In this document: positions 1-6,726 of the stretch, one piece after another
How positions within the stretch are numbered: the stretch's first letter is position 1
Layout: every line of letters begins with the position of its first letter
Source: Lachnospiraceae bacterium UBA7196
Lineage (GTDB): Bacteria > Bacillota > Clostridia > Lachnospirales > Lachnospiraceae
Assembly: GCA_002490835.1 (NCBI GenBank)
Contig: DKUU01000013.1
Coordinates: 1-11,721 of the forward strand
Length of the DNA stretch: 11,721 bases
Direction of reading: 5' to 3'
Program-made: the position numbers and the translations under genes
Notes under the pieces: model-generated
Database searches by the model: none
The model's input: the letters and a program-made list of their open reading frames with translations, nothing else
Told to the model about the DNA's origin: nothing

Positions 1-117
1 ATAATTTCTAATTATCCTATAATTATAGAAGAAAGCGAGTCAGTAACATCAATGGACTGTTTCCATTTCTCGTTTTGATAAGATTAACAGCATTTGCTAT
101 CGTAATTAAGCCCCGCA

Positions 118-146
118 TTGACGGAACAAAAGCCTGTCGATATAAT
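118..146 (+). promoter_or_regulatory. sigma-A promoter for the 219-746 membrane protein gene
   Basis: TTGACG (118-123) and TATAAT (141-146) are separated by exactly 17 bases, a near-consensus housekeeping promoter. Transcription should start near 153 and give a 5' leader of about 65 bases before the ATG at 219. The rest of 1-117 holds no gene. It contains an AT-rich 12-bp palindrome at 16-27 and a short AATGGA/TCCATT hairpin at 51-67, neither with a clear role. Confidence 0.75.
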
Positions 147-218
147 AAAACAAATGGTTTCTAATGATTTTTATGATGACAAGCATTGTTAAAGCAGACG
201 ACAGAAAGGCGAATTGTT

Positions 219-746
219 ATGAAAACACTACATGCCAACGGCGCATTGATATTATGTCTGGCTTTCACCGGCGTGCCGGCCGTGATCCTGATTCTTTTAG
301 GGATCAATGCACTTTGGGAAGGGCGTATGGATGAGGGTATCTGTTCTATCATCGGGGCCATTCTGTTTATGTTGCTGGGGGCGTTTGCGGGATTGAGGAT
401 ATATCTCACCCATTGGATCAGGTATGGGGATGGGAAAGTGACGATCAGGCGCGTCAGTAAAGAACGAGTGAATGGCAGGCCGGTGGGAAAATGGGAAAAC
501 AGGGAAGATACATTTTTACTGGAAGAAATAGATTCTTATGGACTTTCATGGCAGGTTTTAGGGCAGTATGTGGAATACCATCGCAGCAGCGGAAAGTCTT
601 TGACAACGGAGCGTTTCTTTCAACTCAAAGACGGGAAACGGATTGGGTATGAGACGGTTTATTATACGCGCAAGGGGGAAGAGGCGTTTTTACGGTATTT
701 ATATGAGGGGACGGGAGATAACATTGTAAATAAAGAAGTTATGTGA
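219..746 (+). CDS. small membrane protein with two N-terminal helices, unknown function
   Basis: A 175-residue protein I do not recognise. Residues about 9-31 and 41-63 are two hydrophobic helices joined by a short charged loop (WEGRMDEG). Residues 70-160 form a soluble part rich in alternating beta-type segments (VTIRRVS, TFLLEEIDSYGL, RFFQLKDGKRIG), the layout of small bacterial membrane proteins with a PH-like or YcxB-like cytoplasmic domain; that comparison is inference. The ATG at 219 is preferred over a TTG at 186 because AGAAAGGCGA (204-212) is well placed as a ribosome binding site. The gene is monocistronic, with its own promoter at 118-146. The promoter of the following toxin-antitoxin pair overlaps its last codons. 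Confidence 0.75.
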   Translation: MKTLHANGALILCLAFTGVPAVILILLGINALWEGRMDEGICSIIGAILFMLLGAFAGLRIYLTHWIRYGDGKVTIRRVSKERVNGRPVGKWENREDTFLLEEIDSYGLSWQVLGQYVEYHRSSGKSLTTERFFQLKDGKRIGYETVYYTRKGEEAFLRYLYEGTGDNIVNKEVM

Positions 747-752
747 TATAAT
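724..752 (+). promoter_or_regulatory. extended -10 promoter of the PIN toxin-antitoxin cassette
   Basis: TTGTAA (724-729), a 17-base spacer and a perfect TATAAT (747-752) preceded by TG at 744-745 form an extended -10 promoter. The -35 element lies inside the end of the upstream coding region. Transcription should begin near 760, leaving a leader of about 68 bases before the antitoxin ATG. Confidence 0.7.
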
Positions 753-827
753 TTTGGTGTGTCTAAAAACGACAACTTTTGTTTACTATATAAATTATGA
801 AAGTGAAGTAAGAAGGGAGCATATTAT

Positions 828-1100
828 ATGACAATACAACAGGAAGCATATGAAAAAATAAAAAGGCTGCCGGAAGATGGGATAAAGTTGATTCTTGTTA
901 TGGCAGATGAAATTGCAAGACAACACGGGATTTTTTTTGATATGGATATTGAGAAAGAAAAAAGTATGTGGTTGGAAAATAGGAAAAAAGTGTTTGAGAA
1001 TATGATGGAAATGAGAGAACAGTCAGCGTATCCGAAAGATTTTGACTATAAGAAGGTGCTGGAGGAAGCAGTAAATGAAAAATATAGTTTCATTAATTGA
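828..1100 (+). CDS. probable antitoxin partner of the PIN toxin
   Basis: A 90-residue, charged, predicted mostly helical protein with no transmembrane segment. The N-terminal part (residues 1-32, TIQQEAYEKIKRLPEDGIKL) resembles the short helical antitoxin-type proteins that precede PIN-domain genes in clostridia. The C-terminal half is rich in Glu, Lys and Met and would be the toxin-wrapping tail. The role is inferred mainly from position: the next gene starts inside this one (26-base overlap, 1075-1100), which implies translational coupling. AAGGGAG (813-819) lies 8 bases before the ATG. The gene is clearly more AT-rich than the rlmD-to-ohyA block, which suggests separate acquisition. No DNA-binding motif is obvious, so autoregulation is not shown. 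Confidence 0.65.
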   Translation: MTIQQEAYEKIKRLPEDGIKLILVMADEIARQHGIFFDMDIEKEKSMWLENRKKVFENMMEMREQSAYPKDFDYKKVLEEAVNEKYSFIN

Positions 1101-1515
1101 TGCAAATGTAATTATAAATTTTATTACAAAAAGAGATGATTCTTATAGGGATGCGTGTGTCGAAGTTATGAGGTTATGCGCTGAAAATGCTTTTGAAGGG
1201 TGTGTAGCATTTCATTCCTTGTCTATTATTTGGTATGTGATTAGAAAGCAGGAATCAGAAGAAAGAGCAAGAATATGGCTCAATGATATCTGTGATATAT
1301 TGACAGTGACGGGAGCAACGCAGGAGCAAGTGAAGAAAGCAATCAATAATTCATCTTTTCGTGATTTTGAGGATTGCCTGCAAGATGAATGTGCAGTTCA
1401 TGCAAATGCACAGTATATTGTGACTTGTAATGTAAAAGATTTTCAATATGCAAAGACATCTGTTGTGACGCCGGATGCTTTTGTGGATTTGATAACTGGT
1501 GATAAGAATCAGTGA
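1075..1515 (+). CDS. PIN-domain protein, probable toxin RNase
   Basis: A 146-residue PIN-like domain. PIN toxins are Mg-dependent ribonucleases of VapC-type systems. Visible landmarks are the first strand with its acidic residue (SLIDANVII, Asp9), the conserved DFED segment (Asp97-Asp100), and the C-terminal TCNVKDF motif (Asn119, Asp122). The middle acidic residue seen in many related proteins, in the segment before YxIRK, is not evident: here it reads SLSIIWYVIRK (48-58). Catalytic competence is therefore uncertain. GGAGG (1061-1065) is the ribosome binding site, inside the antitoxin gene. A hairpin terminator follows directly. Toxin identity rests on fold motifs plus the overlapping partner. 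Confidence 0.75.
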   Translation: MKNIVSLIDANVIINFITKRDDSYRDACVEVMRLCAENAFEGCVAFHSLSIIWYVIRKQESEERARIWLNDICDILTVTGATQEQVKKAINNSSFRDFEDCLQDECAVHANAQYIVTCNVKDFQYAKTSVVTPDAFVDLITGDKNQ

Positions 1516-1525
1516 ATCATTCAAC

Positions 1526-1569
1526 AAAGAGACAACCCGTTTTCGGACAGGCTGTCTCTTTTTTCTTTT
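1526..1569 (+). terminator. intrinsic terminator after the PIN cassette
   Basis: AAAGAGACA (1526-1534) pairs with TGTCTCTTT (1553-1561), and an inner CCG/CGG stem caps the loop. A T-rich run follows (1559-1569). It lies between convergent genes and may also stop the recombinase transcript from the other strand, although the T-run on that side is poorer. Confidence 0.75.
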
Positions 1570-1573
1570 CCAT

Positions 1574-2491
1574 CTACACCCTAAAATCCTTCCGCGGATG
1601 CTTCCTCGCCAAAATATCCTTCTGCTTCGCCACCGAAACATGCGTATAGATCTCCGTCACATTGATGGAACTGTGGCCCAGCATCTCCTGAATATAGCGG
1701 ATATCCACATCCGCGTCCAGCAGGCTGGTCGCAAAGGTATGGCGGAACATATGGGGCGTGATGTGCTGCTCGATGGAGGCGAGGGCGGTGTATTTGTTGA
1801 TCATCCTGCGCACGGACTGGTCGGAGAGCGCGCTTCCGGTGTGGTTGATAAAGAAATGCCGGCAGGATGCTCTTTTCGTGTAAACGCTTTCGTTGTAGGC
1901 GCTCAGGATGCGGATGACTGCTTCGCTGCCGATCTGCAGGCGGCGTTCGCGGCGTCCTTTGCCGTAGATGAGGATCGTGCCGTCAGACAGATTCACATCA
2001 CTTATTTTTAGGGAGCAAAGCTCGGAGATTCTCATGCCGGTTGCGAACAGCAGTTCCGCGACGGCGGCATCCCGCAGGGCATTCTGCTTTTGGCAGGGCG
2101 TTTCTGCAGTTTTGTGCTGCCTGTATATGGTGGCTAAGAACAGTTCGACCGTGTTTAGAGGAATGGTTTTTGGCAGGATCACGGGCTCACGGAAGCGGAT
2201 TCGTATCTTATTAAAGGGGTTATAGCTGATGATTTCCCGGTATTCGAGATAGTGAAAAAATGCCTTTATGGAGGCAATCTTGCGTTTGGCTGTTTTGGGC
2301 TTATATTGCCCGTGGAGATGTGCGATATACAGCTCTAAGATTTCTGAGGTGATCTCCGTGATCTGTGTTTCGGGATTCTGCTCACAAAATTGCCGCAGAT
2401 CGATCCGATAGGCTTTCAGGGTCTTTTTGTCAAGGCATTTCTGTATTTCACAGTATGCTAAGTAATTTTTAATGCAGACTTTGGTTTCCAT
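1574..2491 (-). CDS. tyrosine recombinase (XerC/XerD or phage-integrase type)
   Basis: A 305-residue site-specific recombinase that would cut and rejoin DNA through a 3'-phosphotyrosine. An N-terminal SAM-like core-binding domain (about 1-90) is followed by the catalytic domain. The full active-site set is visible: Arg154 (ATGMRISEL), Lys178 (YGKGRR), His247-x-x-Arg250 (HMFRHTF), His273 (LGHSS) and nucleophile Tyr282 (IYTHV). The start at 2491 is preferred over the in-frame ATG at 2530 because AAAGGAG (complement of 2501-2507) lies 9 bases before it. It stands alone: no excisionase, tRNA or phage gene is nearby, so a prophage integrase is unlikely. A stand-alone recombinase, a DNA invertase or a genomic-island remnant are options. 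Chromosomal XerC/D usually lack such an AT-rich divergent leader. Confidence 0.9.
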   Translation of the reverse strand: METKVCIKNYLAYCEIQKCLDKKTLKAYRIDLRQFCEQNPETQITEITSEILELYIAHLHGQYKPKTAKRKIASIKAFFHYLEYREIISYNPFNKIRIRFREPVILPKTIPLNTVELFLATIYRQHKTAETPCQKQNALRDAAVAELLFATGMRISELCSLKISDVNLSDGTILIYGKGRRERRLQIGSEAVIRILSAYNESVYTKRASCRHFFINHTGSALSDQSVRRMINKYTALASIEQHITPHMFRHTFATSLLDADVDIRYIQEMLGHSSINVTEIYTHVSVAKQKDILARKHPRKDFRV

Positions 2492-2500
2492 CGTTTGTTT

Positions 2501-2507
2501 CTCCTTT
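2501..2507 (-). promoter_or_regulatory. ribosome binding site that sets the recombinase start
   Basis: On the minus strand this reads AAAGGAG, 9 bases before the ATG at 2491. The upstream ATG codons at 2530 have only a weak AGGG. The shorter start also puts the N terminus at a usual position for the core-binding domain. Confidence 0.65.
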
Positions 2508-2534
2508 GTGATTTTCTGGTGTGTCATCATTTTA

Positions 2535-2568
2535 CCCTATTTCAATTTAAGATAGGGAGTATTATAAT
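2535..2568. promoter_or_regulatory. divergent promoter region with imperfect 23-bp palindrome
   Basis: CCCTAT (2535-2540) and ATAGGG (2552-2557) are the ends of a 23-bp imperfect palindrome, 9 of 11 positions matched per arm. Directly beside it, overlapping TATAAT boxes occur on both strands (plus 2563-2568; minus, complement of 2561-2566). The -35 elements are weak on either side. The palindrome would sit at the start of the recombinase transcript and over the -35 region of the opposite one, a suitable place for an operator. Confidence 0.45.
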
Positions 2569-2682
2569 ATTCTTTGATCGGTAAATCGAATGATTCGGAA
2601 TCGCATCAAAGCGCTGCAGCTAAAAACCAAGAACATTTGCAGGTATTTGCTGCATCAGGAAATGCTTGAAAGGATTGCTTCA

Positions 2683-2985
2683 ATGATCGATAAACAAACT
2701 TTCCATCCTCTAAACTACATCAAAAAGGAAGAATACTCCGGCAGCATGGAGGGGATGCGTTATCTCCTGAAGCGGGACAAGGACGGGGAGGAGGACGCGA
2801 TCCGGGTAACGGTCTGGCCGGAGCCGCTTGGCATTTACAAGACGCCGCCGGAAAAACAGACTTCCATTCTGGTGCCGCTGACAACGGAGGGCGTGGAGCA
2901 GGCGGCGGACTGGCTCAACGAGCAGTATGAGACGAGAAAGGACTACTGGCTGGAAAATCTGCACAGACCTTGGACGGAGGTGTGA
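2683..2985 (+). CDS. small soluble protein of unknown function
   Basis: A 100-residue protein, soluble, mixed charge, no signal peptide. From memory it resembles small uncharacterised Lachnospiraceae proteins with a core of the type NYIKKEEYSGSMEGMRYLLKR (residues about 11-31), then an xVTVWPEP segment and a C-terminal WLNEQY helix; no function is known to me. The ATG at 2683 has AAAGGA (2669-2674) 8 bases upstream. In-frame ATGs at 2590 and 2662 lack a well-spaced site, and the added residues look unlike the core, so the shorter form is preferred. A longer 131-residue form from 2590 cannot be excluded. It reads divergently from the recombinase. Confidence 0.7.
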   Translation: MIDKQTFHPLNYIKKEEYSGSMEGMRYLLKRDKDGEEDAIRVTVWPEPLGIYKTPPEKQTSILVPLTTEGVEQAADWLNEQYETRKDYWLENLHRPWTEV

Positions 2986-3041
2986 TTTTTCACAAGATTT
3001 ACATAAATATTTGGGCATATTGTGGAAAAATGAGAAAAACC

Positions 3042-3071
3042 TTGCTTTTTATACAAGATAGAGTATATAAT
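3042..3071 (+). promoter_or_regulatory. sigma-A promoter upstream of the 3137 gene
   Basis: TTGCTT (3042-3047) and a perfect TATAAT (3066-3071) are separated by 18 bases. A start near 3078 leaves a leader of about 59 bases before the ATG at 3137. Confidence 0.65.
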
Positions 3072-3136
3072 AACGGAAGGTAGTTGACATAAAGCTGATC
3101 GCAGCAGACATGAGTGAGGGGCTTGGAGGTGGCGAG

Positions 3137-3412
3137 ATGGCGGCGTTGAACTTAAACGCGTTATTTTTTAATCATGAGATTTCCTTTTGTAAGGTGTACA
3201 ATGCAGAGAGCAAGGACAAGCTGGAGCGGCTCTTTGTTTCCAACCGCATTTCCTTTTTTGTGGAGTGGCAGGAGAAGAGTTTCTGGGAGCGGTTTTTCGG
3301 CAGGGTAGGAGAGAACAAAGAGGTTTTTACCATACATATCAATGAGGCGGATACTTCGCGGGCAAAGGATCTGGCGGAGGGGATCGAGAGCGTGCAGATC
3401 GCTTCGGCGTAG
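3137..3412 (+). CDS. small protein of unknown function, possibly DUF2007-like
   Basis: A 91-residue soluble protein that I do not firmly recognise. It has an N-terminal strand (SFCKVYNAE, residues 16-24), a helix (KDKLERLFVSN), a strand with a FFVEW motif (40-44), an aromatic basic stretch (FWERFFGR, 49-56), a strand (EVFTIHINE) and a final helix (SRAKDLAEGI). This order is reminiscent of the small DUF2007-type putative signal-transducing fold; that is only an analogy. The ATG at 3137 is chosen over 3110 because GGAGGT (3125-3130) lies 6 bases before it. A hairpin follows the stop and separates it from rlmD. Confidence 0.7.
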   Translation: MAALNLNALFFNHEISFCKVYNAESKDKLERLFVSNRISFFVEWQEKSFWERFFGRVGENKEVFTIHINEADTSRAKDLAEGIESVQIASA

Positions 3413-3423
3413 GAGGACTGCCC

Positions 3424-3480
3424 AAAAGACTAAAATAGGATAAAAACGACCCTGAGAGCTTTCTCAGGGCCTTGTCTTTT
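3424..3480 (+). terminator. terminator-like hairpin directly before the rlmD ribosome binding site
   Basis: CCCTGAGA (3450-3457) and TCTCAGGG (3462-3469) form a perfect 8-bp stem with a four-base loop, followed by a T-rich but interrupted tail (3471-3480). The tail GTCTTTT (3474-3480) can instead pair with AAAAGAC (3424-3430), making a larger structure. The tail ends one base before AGGAAAGGA, the rlmD ribosome binding site, so no promoter can fit between them. Confidence 0.6.
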
Positions 3481-3497
3481 AGGAAAGGAATCAGAAG

Positions 3498-4652
3498 ATG
3501 GAAAAGAAGCAGAGCCTTTGTCCGGTCTCAAAAAAGTGCGGCGGCTGTCAGTTTGTGGACATGCCCTATAAAGAGCAGCTCAAGAAAAAGCAGCAGCAGG
3601 CGGAACAGCTTTTAAAAGAATTTGGGAAAGTGGAGAAAATCATTGGCATGGAGGAGCCGGCGCATTACCGCAACAAAGTACATGCGGTCTTCGATTTTCA
3701 GAAGGGAAAAGGGATCGTGTCTGGCATCTATCAGGAGAAGAGTCACCGTGTGGTGCCGATAGAGAGCTGCCTTTTGGAAAATGAGAAGGCGGATGAGATC
3801 ATCCGCTCGGTGCGGGAGCTGGCAAAATCTTTCAAATACAAGGCCTACGATGAGGACAGCGGCTATGGCCTTTTGCGTCATGTGCTGGTCCGTGTGGGAC
3901 ATGCCACGGGAGAGATTATGGTGGTGCTGGTACTTGGTTCGCCCATCCTTCCGTCCAAGAATCATTTTGTCAAAGAGTTATGTAAACTTTATCCGGAGAT
4001 TACTACCATTCTGATCAATGTGAACAGCAAGCGCACCAGCATGGTGTTAGGGGAAAAGGAGCAGGTGATCTTCGGCAAAGGGTATATCGAGGACGGACTC
4101 TGCGGCAGGCGGTTTCGCATTTCCGCGAAATCTTTCTATCAGGTCAATTCCGTGCAGACAGAGGTTCTTTATCAGAAGGCAATCTCCTATGCGGCGCTCA
4201 CGGGGAAGGAGACGGTGGTGGATGCTTACTGCGGGATCGGCACGATAGCCCTTGCAGCGGCGGGGCAGGCGAAGAAAGTCATCGGGGTGGAGTTAAATAA
4301 AGATGCGGTGCGGGATGCCGTCACAAATGCGAAGATTAACCGGATCAAAAACGCGGATTTCTACCTGAACGATGCGGGCCGGTTCCTGACGCAGATGGCG
4401 GAGGCCGGGGAATCGGTGGATGTAGTCTTTTTGGACCCACCAAGGAGCGGCAGCACGGAGGAGTTTCTGGATGCGCTGCTTCGTATCAGCCCCAAGCGGG
4501 TGGTCTATATTTCCTGCGAGCCGGAGACGCTGGCGAGAGACTTAAGGTACCTGACAGGAAAGAGCAGTTACAGGGTGCAGGAGATCGCGCCGGTGGATAT
4601 GTTCCCTTTTACGGAGAATATCGAGGCGGTGTGTTTTTTGAGCCGGAAATAG
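3498..4652 (+). CDS. rlmD: 23S rRNA (uracil-5-)-methyltransferase, RlmD/RumA family
   Basis: A 384-residue SAM-dependent enzyme that methylates C5 of a uridine in 23S rRNA. In Gram-positives the family often acts as RlmCD on U747 and U1939 (E. coli numbering). An Fe-S cluster set is visible: Cys8, Cys14, Cys17 (CPVSKKCGGC) and Cys91 (ESCLLENE). The Rossmann domain has the SAM loop DAYCGIGT (242-249), DPPRSG (313-318), nucleophile Cys340 (YISCEPETLARDL) and candidate general base Glu376 (TENIEAVC). QVN (215-217) is the usual family signature. It starts almost at the cluster motif, so the N-terminal TRAM domain of E. coli RumA is absent, making it shorter than that enzyme. AGGAAAGGA (3481-3489) precedes the ATG. 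The hairpin abutting it suggests read-through or attenuated expression. Confidence 0.93.
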   Translation: MEKKQSLCPVSKKCGGCQFVDMPYKEQLKKKQQQAEQLLKEFGKVEKIIGMEEPAHYRNKVHAVFDFQKGKGIVSGIYQEKSHRVVPIESCLLENEKADEIIRSVRELAKSFKYKAYDEDSGYGLLRHVLVRVGHATGEIMVVLVLGSPILPSKNHFVKELCKLYPEITTILINVNSKRTSMVLGEKEQVIFGKGYIEDGLCGRRFRISAKSFYQVNSVQTEVLYQKAISYAALTGKETVVDAYCGIGTIALAAAGQAKKVIGVELNKDAVRDAVTNAKINRIKNADFYLNDAGRFLTQMAEAGESVDVVFLDPPRSGSTEEFLDALLRISPKRVVYISCEPETLARDLRYLTGKSSYRVQEIAPVDMFPFTENIEAVCFLSRK

Positions 4653-4707
4653 CAGCCGATACATGATTTTATGGATTAAGGGGAAAATGCTCTAACATGG
4701 AGGCATT

Positions 4708-5943
4708 ATGACAGAGGCTTATTTTGATGAAATGCAGATCAGTTTAAATTGGGATGAAGACTTAGAGGAAGACAGACTAGACCGCATCCGTTACGAGAGA
4801 AGACAGCAGAGACGGCTGGAGAGGCTGCGGCGGGAAAAACAGCGGCGCATGCTGGCGGGTATTCTTCTTTTCGGTCTGCTGGGGACCATCATCGTGCTGC
4901 GCGTCGCGACAGTCAGGTCAGATGGGAGAGCAGAGGAGGAAAGTGCGCGGCAGGCACAGGAAATAGCGGCGCTGGATCAGTCTGACAGATTGAAAACGGC
5001 GGAAATAACCGAAAACAGCGCGGGGGAAGCAGGCACATTGGAGACGGAGCTGTCACAGGCAGAAGATATGCAAGCGACAGAAACGCAGGCGGAAGAAACG
5101 GAAGTCGAAGAGGGAAAACCGGTTTACCGCTTTGAAGAGACGGAAAACACAGCTTATATCGACAGTGCTGACGTGATTAGCACGCATGCGATCATAGTGG
5201 ATGAGAGTACGGATGAGATCGTGGCCGCTAAAGGTGCGCGGGAAAGGATTCTGCCGGCGTCGATGACAAAGGTTCTGACGGTTTTGGTGGCGGCGGAGCA
5301 GATTCCGGAGGAAAAGCTTGACGATACTTTTGAGATGACGCTGGAGATTACGGACTATGCCTATGTCAATGACTGCAGTTCCGTGGGATTTCTGGATGGG
5401 GAAGCGGTTCCGGTGCGGGATCTTTTTTACGGGACGGCCCTGCAGTCCGGCGGGGACGCTGCGCTTGGGCTGGCTTATTATGCGGCGGGTTCTCAGGAAG
5501 CCTTTGTGGAATTGATGAACCGGAAACTGGAAGAACTTGGGATAGCGGGCAGTACGCATTTTACCAACTGCGTCGGGCTCTACGATGAGGCGCATTACAG
5601 CACGGCTTATGACATGGCGGTCATTATGAAGGCGGCGGTGCAGAATGATTTTTGCAGGGAAGTGTTGTCGGCACACCGGTATACGACGAAGCCGACGACG
5701 GAGCATCCGGACGGTATTGAGATTTCTAACTGGTTTTTGCGAAAGATCGAGGATAAGGACACGGGCGGCGAGGTGCTGTGCGCTAAGACCGGCTATATCG
5801 TCCAGTCTAAAAACTGTGCGGTGAGCTATGAGATATCCGCGGGCGGGACGCCGTATCTGTGTGTGACGGCAGGGTCCACCAGCGGCTGGCGGTGCATTTA
5901 CGACCATGTGGAGATTTATAATAGATATATTCCTGCAAAATGA
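4708..5943 (+). CDS. membrane-anchored D-alanyl-D-alanine carboxypeptidase (S11, PBP5-like)
   Basis: A 411-residue penicillin-binding protein that trims the terminal D-Ala from peptidoglycan pentapeptides outside the membrane. Residues 1-48 are acidic, then very basic (RYERRQQRRLERLRREKQRR) and cytoplasmic. Residues 49-68 form one membrane helix, and 70-140 are an acidic Glu/Ala/Thr-rich linker. The catalytic domain follows, with SMTK (Ser185, Lys188), SGG (247-249) in place of the usual SxN, and KTG (360-362). The topology is a type II anchor rather than the cleaved signal and C-terminal amphipathic anchor of classical PBP5. GGAGG (4699-4703) sets the ATG. It follows rlmD by 55 bases with no terminator visible, so co-transcription is likely. 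Confidence 0.88.
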   Translation: MTEAYFDEMQISLNWDEDLEEDRLDRIRYERRQQRRLERLRREKQRRMLAGILLFGLLGTIIVLRVATVRSDGRAEEESARQAQEIAALDQSDRLKTAEITENSAGEAGTLETELSQAEDMQATETQAEETEVEEGKPVYRFEETENTAYIDSADVISTHAIIVDESTDEIVAAKGARERILPASMTKVLTVLVAAEQIPEEKLDDTFEMTLEITDYAYVNDCSSVGFLDGEAVPVRDLFYGTALQSGGDAALGLAYYAAGSQEAFVELMNRKLEELGIAGSTHFTNCVGLYDEAHYSTAYDMAVIMKAAVQNDFCREVLSAHRYTTKPTTEHPDGIEISNWFLRKIEDKDTGGEVLCAKTGYIVQSKNCAVSYEISAGGTPYLCVTAGSTSGWRCIYDHVEIYNRYIPAK

Positions 5944-5956
5944 TTTTGATATTTAG

Positions 5957-5995
5957 CAGACAGAAGCAGCGAGCCTATGCTATACTTCCCATAGG
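5957..5995 (+). promoter_or_regulatory. tetR promoter with overlapping dyad, candidate autoregulatory operator
   Basis: TATACT (5981-5986) preceded by TG at 5978-5979 makes an extended -10, with CAGACA (5957-5962) as a modest -35 at 18 bases. CCTATG (5974-5979) and CATAGG (5990-5995) are perfect inverted arms with a 10-base gap that bracket the -10. A TetR dimer bound here would block transcription of its own gene, the usual arrangement in this family. Confidence 0.55.
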
Positions 5996-6030
5996 GAGAA
6001 TCTGTGAATTGGAGGGACAGGGAGAACGTC

Positions 6031-6606
6031 ATGCCGAACACAAACACGACGAAGGCCGCGCTTGGAGAAGCCCTGAAAAAGCTGGCTTTGACCAAGCGGC
6101 TGGAAAAAATAACCATAAACGATCTCACGTCGGAATGCGGTATCAGCCGGATGGCTTTTTATTATCATTTCAAGGATATTTACGATCTGATGGAATGGGT
6201 CTGCGTGGAGGATGGAAAGAAGGTTTTGCAGGACAAAAAGACTTACGAGACATGGCAGGAAGGGATGCGTCAGGTCTTTGAGGCTGTTTTGGAGAACAAG
6301 GCCTTCATTTTGAATGTGTACCGCAGTATCGGCAGGGAAAAGATCGAGAGTTACCTGCACAAATTTACATACGATATGATCAAAGAAGTGGTGGAGGAAA
6401 AATGTCGGGGGATTGAGGTGGCGGCGTCACATAAGGCTTTTATCGCAGACTTTTATAAATATGGCTTTGTGGGGATCGTGCTGGACTGGATCGGGCGCGG
6501 TATGAAGGAGGATTACGAAAAGATCGTGGAGAATATGGGCGTTATGCTGCATGGCAACATCGCCCGTTCCATTAAAAATTTTGAGAGAGCGGACAATAGT
6601 GGGTAA
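6031..6606 (+). CDS. TetR/AcrR family regulator, DhaS-like C-terminal domain
   Basis: A 191-residue transcription factor. Residues 27-47 (ITINDLTSECGISRMAFYYHF) are the classic TetR helix-turn-helix, followed by KDIYDLMEW. The C-terminal half, with GFVGIVLDWIGRGMKEDYE (145-163), resembles the TetR_C_8 type found in DhaS-like putative dihydroxyacetone kinase regulators. No dihydroxyacetone kinase gene is present here, so that name describes the fold only. The ATG at 6031 has GGGAGA (6020-6025) 5 bases upstream; a GTG at 6004 is rejected. The gene lies just upstream of and in the same direction as the oleate hydratase. A dyad overlaps its own -10, and a shorter dyad overlaps the hydratase -10, so it probably controls both, with a fatty acid or derivative as likely ligand (inference). 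Confidence 0.88.
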   Translation: MPNTNTTKAALGEALKKLALTKRLEKITINDLTSECGISRMAFYYHFKDIYDLMEWVCVEDGKKVLQDKKTYETWQEGMRQVFEAVLENKAFILNVYRSIGREKIESYLHKFTYDMIKEVVEEKCRGIEVAASHKAFIADFYKYGFVGIVLDWIGRGMKEDYEKIVENMGVMLHGNIARSIKNFERADNSG

Positions 6607-6652
6607 TTAGTTTACATAATGCAAAGGGCGACGTCAATTTGGTTTACATAAT
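6605..6652 (+). repeat. tandem direct repeat GTTTACATAAT upstream of ohyA
   Basis: GTTTACATAAT occurs at 6610-6620 and again at 6642-6652, with AATT just before each copy. The period is 32 bases, about three helical turns, so two bound proteins would face the same side of DNA. The first copy starts right after the tetR stop codon. Each copy contains TTTACA, a fair -35 box, but no good -10 is found at the right distance. Confidence 0.6.
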
Positions 6653-6685
6653 ATGTTTTTGGCGCTGCGTTTCTAAACAAGTAGG

Positions 6686-6721
6686 GCGGAATGATAAGTT
6701 TTTTATCATTTCGCTTTTTTT
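6686..6721 (+). terminator. strong intrinsic terminator between tetR and ohyA
   Basis: The arm at 6686-6697 (GCGGAATGATAA) pairs with 6703-6714 (TTATCATTTCGC) over 12 positions, one of them G-U, with a five-base loop. It is followed at once by seven Ts (6715-6721). It would end the tetR transcript about 100 bases before the ohyA start codon. Confidence 0.85.
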
Positions 6722-6726
6722 GTTAA

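Noticed and set aside
1..28. ATAATT-TCT-AATTAT and CTATAATTATAG palindromes at the left edge
   Set aside because: Short AT-only dyads at a truncated edge; a similar TATAGAAGAA occurs near 11577 but the match is too short to support attachment sites or an element spanning the window.
2981..2994. TGTGA/TCACA hairpin at the end of the 2683 gene
   Set aside because: The stem is only 5 bp and no T-run follows, so it is not a credible terminator.
5053..5907. Long open frame on the minus strand (284 residues)
   Set aside because: It lies wholly inside the carboxypeptidase gene, is rich in Arg, His and Leu as expected from a GC-rich antisense frame, and shows no recognisable domain or ribosome binding site.
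6031..6606. Naming the TetR protein as a dihydroxyacetone kinase regulator
   Set aside because: Only the C-terminal fold resembles DhaS; no dha genes are present and the neighbour is a fatty acid hydratase.
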